DNA of 64,000 bases from positions 1 to 64,000 of the forward strand of contig JAEZZQ010000015.1 of NCBI GenBank assembly GCA_023442465.1, written 5' to 3'. This document shows positions 34,426-42,342 of the stretch, one piece after another. Positions within the stretch are counted from its first letter, which is position 1. Each line of letters starts with the position of its first letter. The notes under the pieces were generated by a model that had not been told where the DNA came from, made no database searches, and worked only from the letters and a program-made list of their open reading frames with translations. This DNA is from Bacillota bacterium (lineage in GTDB: Bacteria > Bacillota > Clostridia > Lachnospirales > Lachnospiraceae). A program made the position numbers and the translations under genes.

Positions 34426-34466
34426 AAAATAAGCGAATCGTTCATTGTGAACGATTCGCTTATTTT
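34426..34466. terminator. Perfect 19-bp hairpin, bidirectional terminator
   Basis: The arm at 34426-34444 (AAAATAAGCGAATCGTTCA) is exactly complementary to 34448-34466, with a TTG loop. A on one side and T on the other allow termination on both strands. No gene ends next to it on either side, which suggests that genes have been lost here. Confidence 0.7.
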
Positions 34467-34737
34467 AGACATTTTACTTGGCAGTAGCCCATAAACAGTT
34501 TAAGTTTTCGTACTATCTTATGCAGGACTACCTTTTCGAAGATCTTTTTCACTGTTTTCACAAAAGAAGCATATCTTTCTTCAAGGGAAAGGTATGTCTT
34601 TCTTTATGTAGAAAAATATAGTAATATTATTATAAAGGTCAATTGCGATCGTTTGGTCAAATGCGGAGAGTGACTATATTTTAGCGCTCCTATTCCCTGT
34701 TTCTAATCTTTATTGGATTGGAATTCAGCAGATATAA

Positions 34738-34863
34738 AGAAAAAGTGAGCTTTTTGCAATAAAGGCTGATGACGAATATGTCGGCTTGATCGGCGGCGGA
34801 TTTGATGAAGATGGTATAAATATTTGTATATCTTTCTTTACATTTACCAACAGAATGATATAA
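34738..34863 (+). pseudogene. Short coding remnant, possibly of an acetyltransferase
   Basis: A 41-codon open stretch without start codon or ribosome binding site contains ELFAIKADDEYVGLIGGGF followed by DEDG. This resembles the central strands of GNAT-type proteins (x-x-x-G-L-I-G-G). The resemblance is slight. I regard it as debris left by the formation of this region. Confidence 0.3.
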
Positions 34864-34920
34864 AATATTTTTTGGAGCTATAGAAATGAAGTAATTTTTA
34901 AAATGAAGTGGGGGATGTTT

Positions 34921-36972
34921 ATGAACATAATCTTTTTAGGAGTTGCATTGGTGGGTGCTATCGCGTTACTTGTTGCTGTTTTCATTGCCAAATGGATCAA
35001 CAAAAATGACGAAGGCAACCAACATATGCGTGAAATCGCATCCTACATCCATCAGGGAGCTATGACCTTCCTGATGCGTGAGTACCGCACGATCGGTATC
35101 TTTGCGGTAGTGATGTTTGCAGTGCTTTTCTTTGCAGTGAATTGGCAGACAGCGGCGTTGTTTTTGCTTGGGGCATCTTTCTCGCTGGCAGCCGGCCTTT
35201 TTGGTATGAAAACCGCCACTAAGGCGAATGTACGCACAGCTGCCGCAGCCTGTTTTGGGATGCCGTCCGCATTGAGAATTGCTTTCCGAGGTGGTGCGGT
35301 TATGGGCCTCAGCGTTGTTGGCCTTGCGGCTTTGGGGCTTGGTGTTGTCCTCTTCTTTTTAGGTGTTGAGACACAGCAGCAAATAGAGTACATTTCTGGG
35401 TTTGGTCTCGGAGCAACGTCTATGTCGCTGTTTGGACGAGTGGGTGGAGGCATTTTTACCAAAGCCGCCGATGTAGGCGCTGATCTGGTCGGCAAGGTTG
35501 AAGAGGGGATACCCGAAGATGACCCGCGTAACCCCGGTGTTATCGCTGATAACGTAGGTGATAATGTGGGCGATGTGGCGGGTATGGGTGCCGACCTTTT
35601 TGACAGCTATGTTGGTGCGATTATCTCAGCCATTCTTCTTGCTACCACGCTTAAAAATGCAACCGGTGAGAGCCTGCTTTCAGGAGGCATTGCATTCCCA
35701 TTGCTAGTGGTTGCAATTGGTATTTTAGCGTCGGTGATTGCAGTATTTTTTGTCGGCGGTAAAAATACAAAGAATCCGGCCACATCTCTCAACCTCGTTA
35801 CCTATGGCGGCAGCATCATTGTTTTGATATCGGCTTACATCCTGGGCACGCTTATCTTCGGGTCTACAATGGAGTTTCACGGCTTCGCATTCGGCAGTGA
35901 GGCGGGAAATCACTTTGGAGGAATTGGAGCGTTTGGCGCTGTTGCTTCGGGTCTGGTTATCGGCTCTGCAATCGGTTTTTTTACCGAGCGTTATACCTCT
36001 TCTGATTATAAAGCAGTTCAGGGAATTGCTAAACAAGCTGAAACTGGTACAGCTACCCTTATTATTGACGGGTTTTCGGTAGGATTGCTTTCCGCTGTTT
36101 GGCCGCTTGCGCTGATTGCGGCCGGTATCATGCTTTCGTATTTTTGCGCGGGTCTCTATGGCATTGGTTTGGCGGCGGTTGGCATGCTGTCCACCACCGG
36201 TTTGGTGGTTGCAGTTGACGCCTATGGTCCCATAGCAGATAACGCTGGCGGCATTGCCGAAATGACTGGCCTACCCAAAGAAACACGCGAGATTACCGAT
36301 AAATTGGATAGTGTTGGCAATACCACCGCCGCCATTGGTAAGGGCTTTGCCATTGGAGCATCGGCTCTCACAGTGCTTGGACTCTATGTATCCTATGCGG
36401 AAATTGCCAATATCAGCGCCATTGATCTGCTTAATCCGATGGTGGTAGCGGGACTCTTTCTGGGCGGTATAATGCCGTTTCTCTTTTCTGCGCTCACGAT
36501 GCGCTCGGTAGGCAGGGCAGCGGGCCAAATGATCGAAGAAATTCGTCGTCAATTCCGTGCGGACAAGGGCATCATGGAAGGCACCTCAAAACCCGATTAT
36601 GAGAAGTGCATCCAAATCTCCACCGATGCGGCATTAAAGGAAATGCTGGTCCCTGGTGTGCTGGCAGTAGTATGTCCCATTGCGGTTGGCATAATTGACA
36701 CTGCGATGCTTGGTGGTATGTTGGCCGGTGCCATGCTTGTTGGTGTTCTGTTAGCGCTTATGATGGACAATGCGGGCGGTGCGTGGGACAACGCAAAAAA
36801 GTATATAGAGGAAGGGCATCATGGGGGAAAGGGCAGTGAGGCGCACAAAGCTGCTGTCGTTGGCGATACTGTCGGGGATCCGTTCAAGGATACCTCTGGT
36901 CCATCGATGAACACACTCATCTGTTTGATGACGATTGTTTCTGTTGTATTCCTTCCGCTGTTTCTACGATAA
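34921..36972 (+). CDS. hppA: Membrane-bound pyrophosphatase (H+- or Na+-pumping, K+-dependent type)
   Basis: An integral membrane enzyme of 683 residues with about 16 helices that couples pyrophosphate hydrolysis to ion export. The pyrophosphate-binding motifs DVGADLVGKVEEGIPEDDPRNP, split by the usual acidic residues, and DNVGDNVGDVAGMGADLF are complete, as is the C-terminal DNAGGAWDNAKKYIE. GNTTAAIGKG near residue 466 has Ala and Gly at the two positions that are Lys and Thr in K+-independent enzymes, so it belongs to the K+-dependent group. Whether it pumps Na+ or H+ is not readable by eye. The start is ATG 34921, eight bases after GGGGG. Higher G+C than its surroundings fits import. Confidence 0.93.
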   Translation: MNIIFLGVALVGAIALLVAVFIAKWINKNDEGNQHMREIASYIHQGAMTFLMREYRTIGIFAVVMFAVLFFAVNWQTAALFLLGASFSLAAGLFGMKTATKANVRTAAAACFGMPSALRIAFRGGAVMGLSVVGLAALGLGVVLFFLGVETQQQIEYISGFGLGATSMSLFGRVGGGIFTKAADVGADLVGKVEEGIPEDDPRNPGVIADNVGDNVGDVAGMGADLFDSYVGAIISAILLATTLKNATGESLLSGGIAFPLLVVAIGILASVIAVFFVGGKNTKNPATSLNLVTYGGSIIVLISAYILGTLIFGSTMEFHGFAFGSEAGNHFGGIGAFGAVASGLVIGSAIGFFTERYTSSDYKAVQGIAKQAETGTATLIIDGFSVGLLSAVWPLALIAAGIMLSYFCAGLYGIGLAAVGMLSTTGLVVAVDAYGPIADNAGGIAEMTGLPKETREITDKLDSVGNTTAAIGKGFAIGASALTVLGLYVSYAEIANISAIDLLNPMVVAGLFLGGIMPFLFSALTMRSVGRAAGQMIEEIRRQFRADKGIMEGTSKPDYEKCIQISTDAALKEMLVPGVLAVVCPIAVGIIDTAMLGGMLAGAMLVGVLLALMMDNAGGAWDNAKKYIEEGHHGGKGSEAHKAAVVGDTVGDPFKDTSGPSMNTLICLMTIVSVVFLPLFLR

Positions 36973-37051
36973 CATAATGACCGTATGTTGCAAGGTTTTA
37001 ATAATCCACTCCGTTCTTGTATGTTTCAGATAATTTCCAACGGACTGGAAA

Positions 37052-37102
37052 ACTCAAAATCTGTTGTGGTCAACTACGTGGTTCAAGTCCCATCGCCGGC
37101 AT
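37052..37102 (+). repeat. Right direct repeat (attR-like), decayed 3' half of tRNA-Leu
   Basis: It matches 30696-30749 over the anticodon loop, variable arm, T arm and 3' acceptor strand, with two substitutions (variable arm) and a three-base loss that destroys the T stem. The 5' half of a tRNA is absent, so it cannot be functional. It is followed directly by a terminator hairpin of the kind expected after a tRNA. Confidence 0.8.
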
Positions 37103-37103
37103 C

Positions 37104-37168
37104 AAAATGCTGAACCTCCTTACAATTGCTAATTTGCTGATAATTGCAATGGGATTCAGCATTTTTTG
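37104..37168 (+). terminator. Terminator after the tRNA-Leu fragment
   Basis: AAAATGCTGAA (37104-37114) is exactly complementary to TTCAGCATTTT (37155-37165), followed by further T. The 40-base middle part can fold too. If the island model is right, this is the original terminator of the tRNA gene, left behind with the displaced 3' end. Confidence 0.65.
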
Positions 37169-37313
37169 CACCGGAAAAATGAGCATAAAATTTATCTTTA
37201 TACTATAATCGAATCTTCCAATGGCGGCCCACCGATAAGGGATAAGCAGGAAATGGCCGCTGTGAGCGCAATTGCTGTGACGATAAATAACCTTTGGAAA
37301 GGGTGGAGGCCAT
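37169..37313. other. Upstream region of the diguanylate cyclase gene
   Basis: TATACTATAAT near 37199-37209 is a possible -10 region and GGTGGAGG (37302-37309) is the ribosome binding site. No riboswitch core was recognised. Confidence 0.4.
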
Positions 37314-38582
37314 ATGCCGAAAAAAACAAATACGTCCCTCTGCTGTAAAAACATGTATGACCCAATGCTTGAAGGCTATGTGATGTTTGCAATTATCAGG
37401 GATGAGCATCAGCAGCCTTGCGACTATCAATTTCTTGAAGTAAATAGACAGTTTGAGAATATTTCCGGCGTGCAGCGGGAAGAGGTCATCGGCAGGACGC
37501 TAAAACAAATGCAGAACCATTCGCCCGAAGTATGGCTGGACATTTGTGACAATCTGAACAAGATTCAAGGTAACGGTTTGTTCGAGTATTTTTTGAAGAA
37601 GGATGACAGGCATTTTCAAGTCAGTGCCTTTTGTCCTTCCGATGATATTGTTATTACTGTATTTTTGGAAATTACCGCACAAAAAAGAGCGGAGGAAGCC
37701 CTTAGAATCCACAAAATTCTTTTTGAGGGCGCACAAGACATTATTTTATACACGAATCTGGATGGACAAGTCATGGATTCCAATCAGAGGGCCTGCGAGG
37801 CCTATGGTTACACAAAAGAGCAGTTGCTATCAAGAAGGATTCAGGAAATCCGTCATCCCTCGACCCTTGATGAGTATGAAGGTCAGATGCGGCAGGCCGA
37901 GATTGGTGGTGTCCTATTTGAATGCCTCCATGTGCGATGCGACGGCTCTACCTTTCCCGTTGAGGTAAGCTCCAGGGTAGCCTATACGGAAAAGGGGCCC
38001 TTGCGCATTCATATCATCCGGGATATTACTCTGCGCAAGATGCAGGAGGCGAAAATCGCTTGGCTTGCCAACTATGACACCCTTACGGGGATACGAAACC
38101 GTGCCAGCTTGATGATGCAGTTGGAACAGGAGATTCAGCGCTGTGCGCGAAGCAGCTCTCAATTTGCCGTTATGCTATTCGATATCGATAAGTTCAAATC
38201 CGTCAACGATCACTATGGGCATGAGGCGGGAGATGTTGTGCTGCGCCATGTGAGCGCAAAGGTGCAGCAAGCGCTTAGAACGACAGATCAAATTGGCAGG
38301 CTTGGCGGGGATGAGTTTGTCATATTGCAGACAGCCGTAAAGGAGCTGGCAGGCGTAGGCCGGCTGGCTGAAAGAATACAGGCAGCCGCGGCAGAACCGA
38401 TTACCTATAACGGAATCTCTCTTCGTGTCAGCATAAGCATTGGGATAAGCCTATTTCCGGCAGATGCCGGAGATGTGGACAGCCTGTTAGCCTGTGCCGA
38501 TCAGGCAATGTATGTTACTAAGAAAAGAGGCGGAAGCAACTATGCCTTTTTTATGGGTGATACGCCGCCTGCACAGACCTGA
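37314..38582 (+). CDS. PAS-PAS-GGDEF diguanylate cyclase
   Basis: 422 residues, cytoplasmic (no membrane helix). Two PAS domains lie at about residues 15-125 (YQFLEVNRQFENISG) and 130-250 (DIILYTNLDGQVMDSNQRACEAYGY), and a GGDEF domain at 255-415. The active site is intact: GRLGGDEFVIL near 331, metal Asp in LFDIDKFKSVND. The product-inhibition I-site RTTD sits five residues before GGDEF, so feedback by c-di-GMP is expected. The PAS ligands are unknown. c-di-GMP controls type IV pili in several Clostridia, so this enzyme may feed the pilus system at the other end of the window, though nothing here proves that. The start is ATG after GGAGG. Confidence 0.93.
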   Translation: MPKKTNTSLCCKNMYDPMLEGYVMFAIIRDEHQQPCDYQFLEVNRQFENISGVQREEVIGRTLKQMQNHSPEVWLDICDNLNKIQGNGLFEYFLKKDDRHFQVSAFCPSDDIVITVFLEITAQKRAEEALRIHKILFEGAQDIILYTNLDGQVMDSNQRACEAYGYTKEQLLSRRIQEIRHPSTLDEYEGQMRQAEIGGVLFECLHVRCDGSTFPVEVSSRVAYTEKGPLRIHIIRDITLRKMQEAKIAWLANYDTLTGIRNRASLMMQLEQEIQRCARSSSQFAVMLFDIDKFKSVNDHYGHEAGDVVLRHVSAKVQQALRTTDQIGRLGGDEFVILQTAVKELAGVGRLAERIQAAAAEPITYNGISLRVSISIGISLFPADAGDVDSLLACADQAMYVTKKRGGSNYAFFMGDTPPAQT

Positions 38583-38729
38583 TCGGCATGATATCCTGTG
38601 GCGTAGACATGGTCCAACAGGACTTTCAGGATCATGGGCGAAAGAGTACTTGCCAGAAACCACGCAGAATAGAAATTCAGCATTAGTGGAACTAACATAG
38701 ATTATTATTTGGTCATGGGGGTAACTTCA

Positions 38730-39257
38730 ATGAATTTGGAAGAACTTAGGTTAGATTGTGCGGTTAAGCAAAAGAAAGGTCTGCACTTTATTTTGGCTTC
38801 AATTTTTATTTGGTGTGCTGTTCTTGTTGTACAGTTGATAGATATCCCTGTACTTACAAAGAATTTATACACTTTCTGCTGTACTGCTCCGTTATTGCCG
38901 TTAGCATTTTTTATTTCAAAAATAATCAAGGTTGATTTTCAGAACAAAGGAAACCCATTAACAAACTTAGGCATATTGTTTTCAGTAAACCAGATACTTT
39001 ACTTATTGATTGCAATGTGGATATATCAAGCGGTACCAGAAAAAATGTTAATGATTATAGCCATGATTTTCGGCGCTCATTTATTGCCGTATGGTTGGCT
39101 TTATAAGTCAAAAACATATATTGTTTTATCTGTGGTTATATCTTTTTTAGCTTTAATTGTTGGGATAAAATTTCAACCGCCTATTTTGGCCGTTATGATG
39201 ATAGTAATAGAAATAGGTTTCTCTCTTTCTTTGTGGATGGAAACAAAATCGTTATAG
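38730..39257 (+). CDS. Small integral membrane protein (DUF7010-like)
   Basis: 175 residues with about six hydrophobic helices (such as HFILASIFIWCAVLVVQLI, LYLLIAMWIY and YIVLSVVISFLALIVGI). The N-terminus MNLEELRLDCAVKQKKG resembles, from memory, the DUF7010 family of unknown function. No catalytic motif is visible. The start is ATG 38730, seven bases after GGGGGT. It stands alone between the cyclase and another small membrane protein gene 47 bases downstream, and the two could be co-transcribed. Confidence 0.7.
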   Translation: MNLEELRLDCAVKQKKGLHFILASIFIWCAVLVVQLIDIPVLTKNLYTFCCTAPLLPLAFFISKIIKVDFQNKGNPLTNLGILFSVNQILYLLIAMWIYQAVPEKMLMIIAMIFGAHLLPYGWLYKSKTYIVLSVVISFLALIVGIKFQPPILAVMMIVIEIGFSLSLWMETKSL

Positions 39258-39304
39258 CACAGATTTCACAATAAAAAGTAAGAATTCAAATGAGGTGCGT
39301 AATT

Positions 39305-39841
39305 ATGGATAAGATTTATTTTTTGATTTGGCTTTTTCCGCTGTTATTCATTTTCCACGACTTTGAAGAGATAATTTTCGGAAAACCGTGGATCATCAGG
39401 AATAAGGAGAAGTTGATGAAGCAGTTTCCCAGGCTGGCCAACAAAGTTTTGCAGCATTTTGATTCTTTGACAACATCTTCTTTTTCGCTCGGAGTTGCGG
39501 AAGAATTTATACTGATCAGTGCTATTACGGTCATTTCATATTTAGCAGGCTGGTATGATTTATGGCTTGGAATATTTATAGCGTTTATTACCCATTTAAT
39601 CATTCATGTTTTTCAATGTATTATTTTTAGAGGATATGTACCGGCTGTTGCTACCAGCGTAATTTGTCTGCCTGTCAGCATTTATATCACAGCAGCATTT
39701 TTACGTTTGTATTCGATCACGTTTAGCCGTATCATTGGTTTTTCGATATTGGGGATAGCTTTGATGATTATAAATATTTGGGGTATACATAAAGGAATGA
39801 CTGTCTTTGACAAGTGGTTGACAAAATATCAAAAGGGATAA
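39305..39841 (+). CDS. HXXEE-domain membrane protein
   Basis: 178 residues with four or five membrane helices. The family motif H-x-x-E-E is seen as FHDFEE near residue 17, with a second histidine pair in ITHLIIHVFQ, a layout suggesting a metal- or haem-binding membrane protein. The function is unknown. The start is ATG 39305, seven bases after GAGGTG. Confidence 0.72.
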   Translation: MDKIYFLIWLFPLLFIFHDFEEIIFGKPWIIRNKEKLMKQFPRLANKVLQHFDSLTTSSFSLGVAEEFILISAITVISYLAGWYDLWLGIFIAFITHLIIHVFQCIIFRGYVPAVATSVICLPVSIYITAAFLRLYSITFSRIIGFSILGIALMIINIWGIHKGMTVFDKWLTKYQKG

Positions 39842-40295
39842 AACCCAATGGATAACTTTGCTAAATTCCTATTTGAAGATTAGACGATAAGAATTGCTGC
39901 ATAACTACGAAAAAAATTTCTTCACAGGCTGTTCAGCGTGATTACCGGAATAACAGCGAATGAGACATAGTGTTTTCCTGCAAACCAAAGAATATTTTCC
40001 TTGATGTTTACGAAGTTGTGTAAAATTGTTTTTACATAACTTCTTTTAATTTTACTCAAGTTTTATTAAAACATGAATATAGATTTTACTTTGCCTTGCT
40101 ATAATCATAGTGTAAGAAAAAAATTACATTAGCCGGAATTGACCGGTTACAGGATGTATAAAGCGGGAAATGCCTTTGTATACAGTTAACATATATTAAT
40201 TTATTACCGATGCTTTTATCCGTACCGTTTATGAAATTTCAGATTCCAGTAGAAATGCTTAACCCGGGAAACCAGAAAAAGGAGGTGCTGCGAAT
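39842..40295. other. Long leader of the basic peptide gene
   Basis: No protein gene is seen in 454 bases. It contains a promoter at 40097-40105 and then ~185 bases of transcribed leader. The leader can fold: CCGG-AATTGA-CCGG near 40133-40146 and TGTATAAAG with CTTTGTATACA near 40156-40185. A ribosome binding site AAAGGAGGTG closes it. I recognise no known riboswitch. Confidence 0.45.
40097..40105 (+). promoter_or_regulatory. Extended -10 promoter upstream of the basic peptide gene
   Basis: TGCTATAAT (TGN plus TATAAT) lies ~190 bases before the peptide start, without a clear -35 box. Confidence 0.5.
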
Positions 40296-40421
40296 ATGAA
40301 GATACAGAAGATTCTCAAATGGTTAGCAACAAGAAAAAGCCTAAAGAAGAGGTTACAGGAAAGATGGCTTAGAAAATTTGGAAGAGATAGGCTGTTTATC
40401 ATGGATGTCCTACGCAAATAA
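40296..40421 (+). CDS. Very basic 41-residue peptide
   Basis: ATG follows a near-perfect AAAGGAGGTG six bases upstream. The peptide MKIQKILKWLATRKSLKKRL continues QERWLRKFGRDRLFIMDV and ends LRK. It has about eight Lys and eight Arg against three acidic residues, no cysteine and no signal peptide, and can form an amphipathic helix. A promoter lies 190 bases upstream and a terminator-like hairpin 115 bases downstream, so it has all parts of a real gene. I do not recognise it. Candidates are a leaderless bacteriocin-like or toxin-like peptide, or a nucleic-acid-binding peptide. Confidence 0.55.
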   Translation: MKIQKILKWLATRKSLKKRLQERWLRKFGRDRLFIMDVLRK

Positions 40422-40535
40422 ATATGCTTTATAACAATTTACTGCATATTTTTCACTATTTTAAAATGTATTTTAACTTGTTAAGCTTGTGGGCTTAATT
40501 ATAGAGGAAATCGATTTATTACTTCAGGATTATTG

Positions 40536-40580
40536 AAAGAAGTCAATTGTGTAAATCGCAATAGACTTCTTTGTCTTTAT
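40536..40580 (+). terminator. Hairpin terminator downstream of the basic peptide gene
   Basis: AAAGAAGTC (40536-40544) pairs exactly with GACTTCTTT (40564-40572), with further pairing inside (CAATTG and CAAT), followed by GTCTTTATT. Confidence 0.6.
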
Positions 40581-40616
40581 TGTGATAAAATGCAAATGAT
40601 AAGCCTATGTTAGCTT

Positions 40617-40904
40617 TTGTCAATAGAGAGCAATACGATGAATTCCCCGATGGAAATAAATCTAGGTATACCTGCGGACTATTTTAATATAGTTTATTCG
40701 ATCTATGCGTTAGGATGGATCGTTGACTTAGAAAGAACATTTCGCCTGATTTTTTCTTATTTAAAGAAGGATGGAATGCTTATATTTAGCTGGGATCATC
40801 CTTTTGTGCACTGCGTAAATATTGAAGATGATAAATTGATTTTTAATGGTAGCTATTTTGAAACAGAACCTCTTTCCTTTATCATTAAAGCAAGAAAATT
40901 ATAA
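40617..40904 (+). pseudogene. Decayed class I SAM-dependent methyltransferase
   Basis: The reading frame contains the middle of a methyltransferase (DYFNIVYSIYALGWIVDL, then LKKDGMLIFSWDHPFVHC) joined directly to what looks like the family's C-terminus (PLSFIIKARKL). The SAM-binding N-terminal part (GxGxG motif I) is missing and about 70 residues seem lost between NGSYFETE and PLSF. No start with a ribosome binding site exists. I call it a pseudogene with N-terminal truncation and internal deletion. The family structure is quoted from memory. Confidence 0.65.
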
Positions 40905-41110
40905 TTCTTGTAAAAGGTGGAGGAAGGTATTCTTTTAACCAAATGATCATAATGCCTGGCAGTCGGAATTTCAATCTGGCGGAAAGGTTAAAAGCGTGAT
41001 ATTGTGTGGATTCGCAGCTTATTAAATCATATAAACAAACAGAGAGTTGTCCGGAAGTTTGGAGCTGCAGATTATTTATATAATAAGACTGAAAGCAGGG
41101 AGAGACTTAA

Positions 41111-42220
41111 GTGGCAACAAGAAGCTTTATATTTATTGGTATTATAATCGTTTCTATCTGTATTATATTTCTAGTGACTATTTTCAAGATTCCTGAAGCA
41201 GAGTGGCAGCGAAAACTGTTTAAAGGTATCTGCATTGCAATATGCACGATTCTGATTCTCATGGTCATATTGTACCCGGGTTTATCGAGTGTAAAAACGA
41301 CAGGGCCTTTTTCCTATGACTCTGTTGTATTGCAGTTAAATGATAAATCAAGATTTGAGACATATACCAATAATGGAGACTGCCGCAAACTATCCGTAAT
41401 TGTTTATTATCCGACGGGGAAATATGTGAAAGAAAATAGTTGTCCTTTCGTCCTTTTCTCGCATGGTGGAATCAGTATAAAGACAAGCAACGTTTCCCTG
41501 TTTGAAGAGTTAGCAAGTCACGGCTATATTGTTGTGAGTATTGATCATACTTATCAGGCGCTATCGACAACGATAGACGGCAAAAAAATTGGGATTGATT
41601 CCGGATATATGAAAGAATTAAATACAGAGGATTCTCATAAGGATATTGCAGATTCTTATAAGTGCTATCAGAAATGGATGGAGATTCGCACAGGTGATGT
41701 CAATTTTGTGATCGATACCTTTATTTCAGAAGCGAAAAAATCGGATAATGGCTTTTATTCCTTGATAGATTCACAAAAAATTGGATTGGCCGGGCATTCT
41801 CTTGGTGGTTCTGCGGTTCTTGGCGTTGCACGTCAGAGAAAGGACATAAGTGCCGTCATAGCACTGGAAGCGCCATATATGTGTGATATTACAGGCTATG
41901 CCGGAGACGAATTTACATGGGATACTGCGCCGTATCACTGCGCAATTATGAACATTTATAGTGATACCGGATACACGTTGGTCGGCAATGACAATAAATA
42001 CGTTCAGAATGCGAACTATTTATATAATAAAGAAAATATTGAATATTATTATATCCAAGGAAGCAATCACTTTTCCTTGACTGACCTTGTAAGAACCTCA
42101 CCAATGCTTTGCAGTTTTCTCGGAGGCGGTTACTCAAGACCCGGTTACGAAACATTGCAGTTCATCAACGAAAAATCTTTGGATTTTTTCGATAAATATT
42201 TGCGTTTAGAAGAGAAATGA
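41111..42220 (+). CDS. Membrane-anchored alpha/beta hydrolase (PAF-acetylhydrolase/lipase-like)
   Basis: 369 residues. Two N-terminal membrane helices (about 5-25 and 38-57) are followed by an alpha/beta-hydrolase domain on the outside. The nucleophile elbow GHSLGGS (Ser near residue 230) is preceded by the oxyanion strand FVLFSHGG. A candidate catalytic His is in QGSNHFSLTDL. It resembles dienelactone-hydrolase/PAF-acetylhydrolase-type lipases. The substrate is unknown. The initiator is GTG 41111 with a GGGAGA ribosome binding site. A terminator shared with the oppositely oriented transporter gene follows. Confidence 0.82.
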   Translation: MATRSFIFIGIIIVSICIIFLVTIFKIPEAEWQRKLFKGICIAICTILILMVILYPGLSSVKTTGPFSYDSVVLQLNDKSRFETYTNNGDCRKLSVIVYYPTGKYVKENSCPFVLFSHGGISIKTSNVSLFEELASHGYIVVSIDHTYQALSTTIDGKKIGIDSGYMKELNTEDSHKDIADSYKCYQKWMEIRTGDVNFVIDTFISEAKKSDNGFYSLIDSQKIGLAGHSLGGSAVLGVARQRKDISAVIALEAPYMCDITGYAGDEFTWDTAPYHCAIMNIYSDTGYTLVGNDNKYVQNANYLYNKENIEYYYIQGSNHFSLTDLVRTSPMLCSFLGGGYSRPGYETLQFINEKSLDFFDKYLRLEEK

Positions 42221-42292
42221 TTTTATTCGTTTGCATTGCGGGACATGACCGGAGTGTGTTCTTATGCAGTTTGGGCAGAAGACGTAATTTAA

Positions 42293-42334
42293 AAACGCGG
42301 CTGTTAGGAATCTGATTCCCAAGCAGCCGCGTTT
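42293..42334. terminator. Bidirectional terminator between hydrolase and transporter genes
   Basis: AAACGCGGCTG (42293-42303) is exactly complementary to CAGCCGCGTTT (42324-42334), with a 20-base loop that pairs further (GGAAT/ATTCC). A and T runs on both sides suit the two converging genes. Confidence 0.85.
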
Positions 42335-42342
42335 ATTCTATA

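Larger units (their letters stand above)
34326..34920. other. Gap between padR and the pyrophosphatase gene
   Basis: No intact gene. It holds a perfect bidirectional hairpin at 34426-34466 and a second imperfect hairpin around 34563-34600 (CATATCTTTC with GAAAGGTATG, then TTTCTT). A short remnant reading frame is at 34738-34863. The rest is A+T-rich and shows nothing else. Confidence 0.5.
30749..37102. mobile_element. Putative tRNA-Leu-associated genomic island without integrase
   Basis: The segment lies between an intact tRNA-Leu gene and a second copy of its 3' half (anticodon loop to discriminator). It carries a nucleotidyltransferase, a PadR-regulated ABC exporter, a membrane pyrophosphatase and gene debris. 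The layout is what tRNA-targeting integrases leave: the element's own copy restores the tRNA and the displaced 3' end remains at the far side. No integrase, excisionase or transposase is visible, so it is either a deletion derivative or moved in trans. The left and right limits are the repeats themselves. Confidence 0.6.

Noticed and set aside
37017..37208. 63-codon open frame across the tRNA fragment
   Set aside because: It reads through the tRNA remnant and its terminator, and has no recognisable product.
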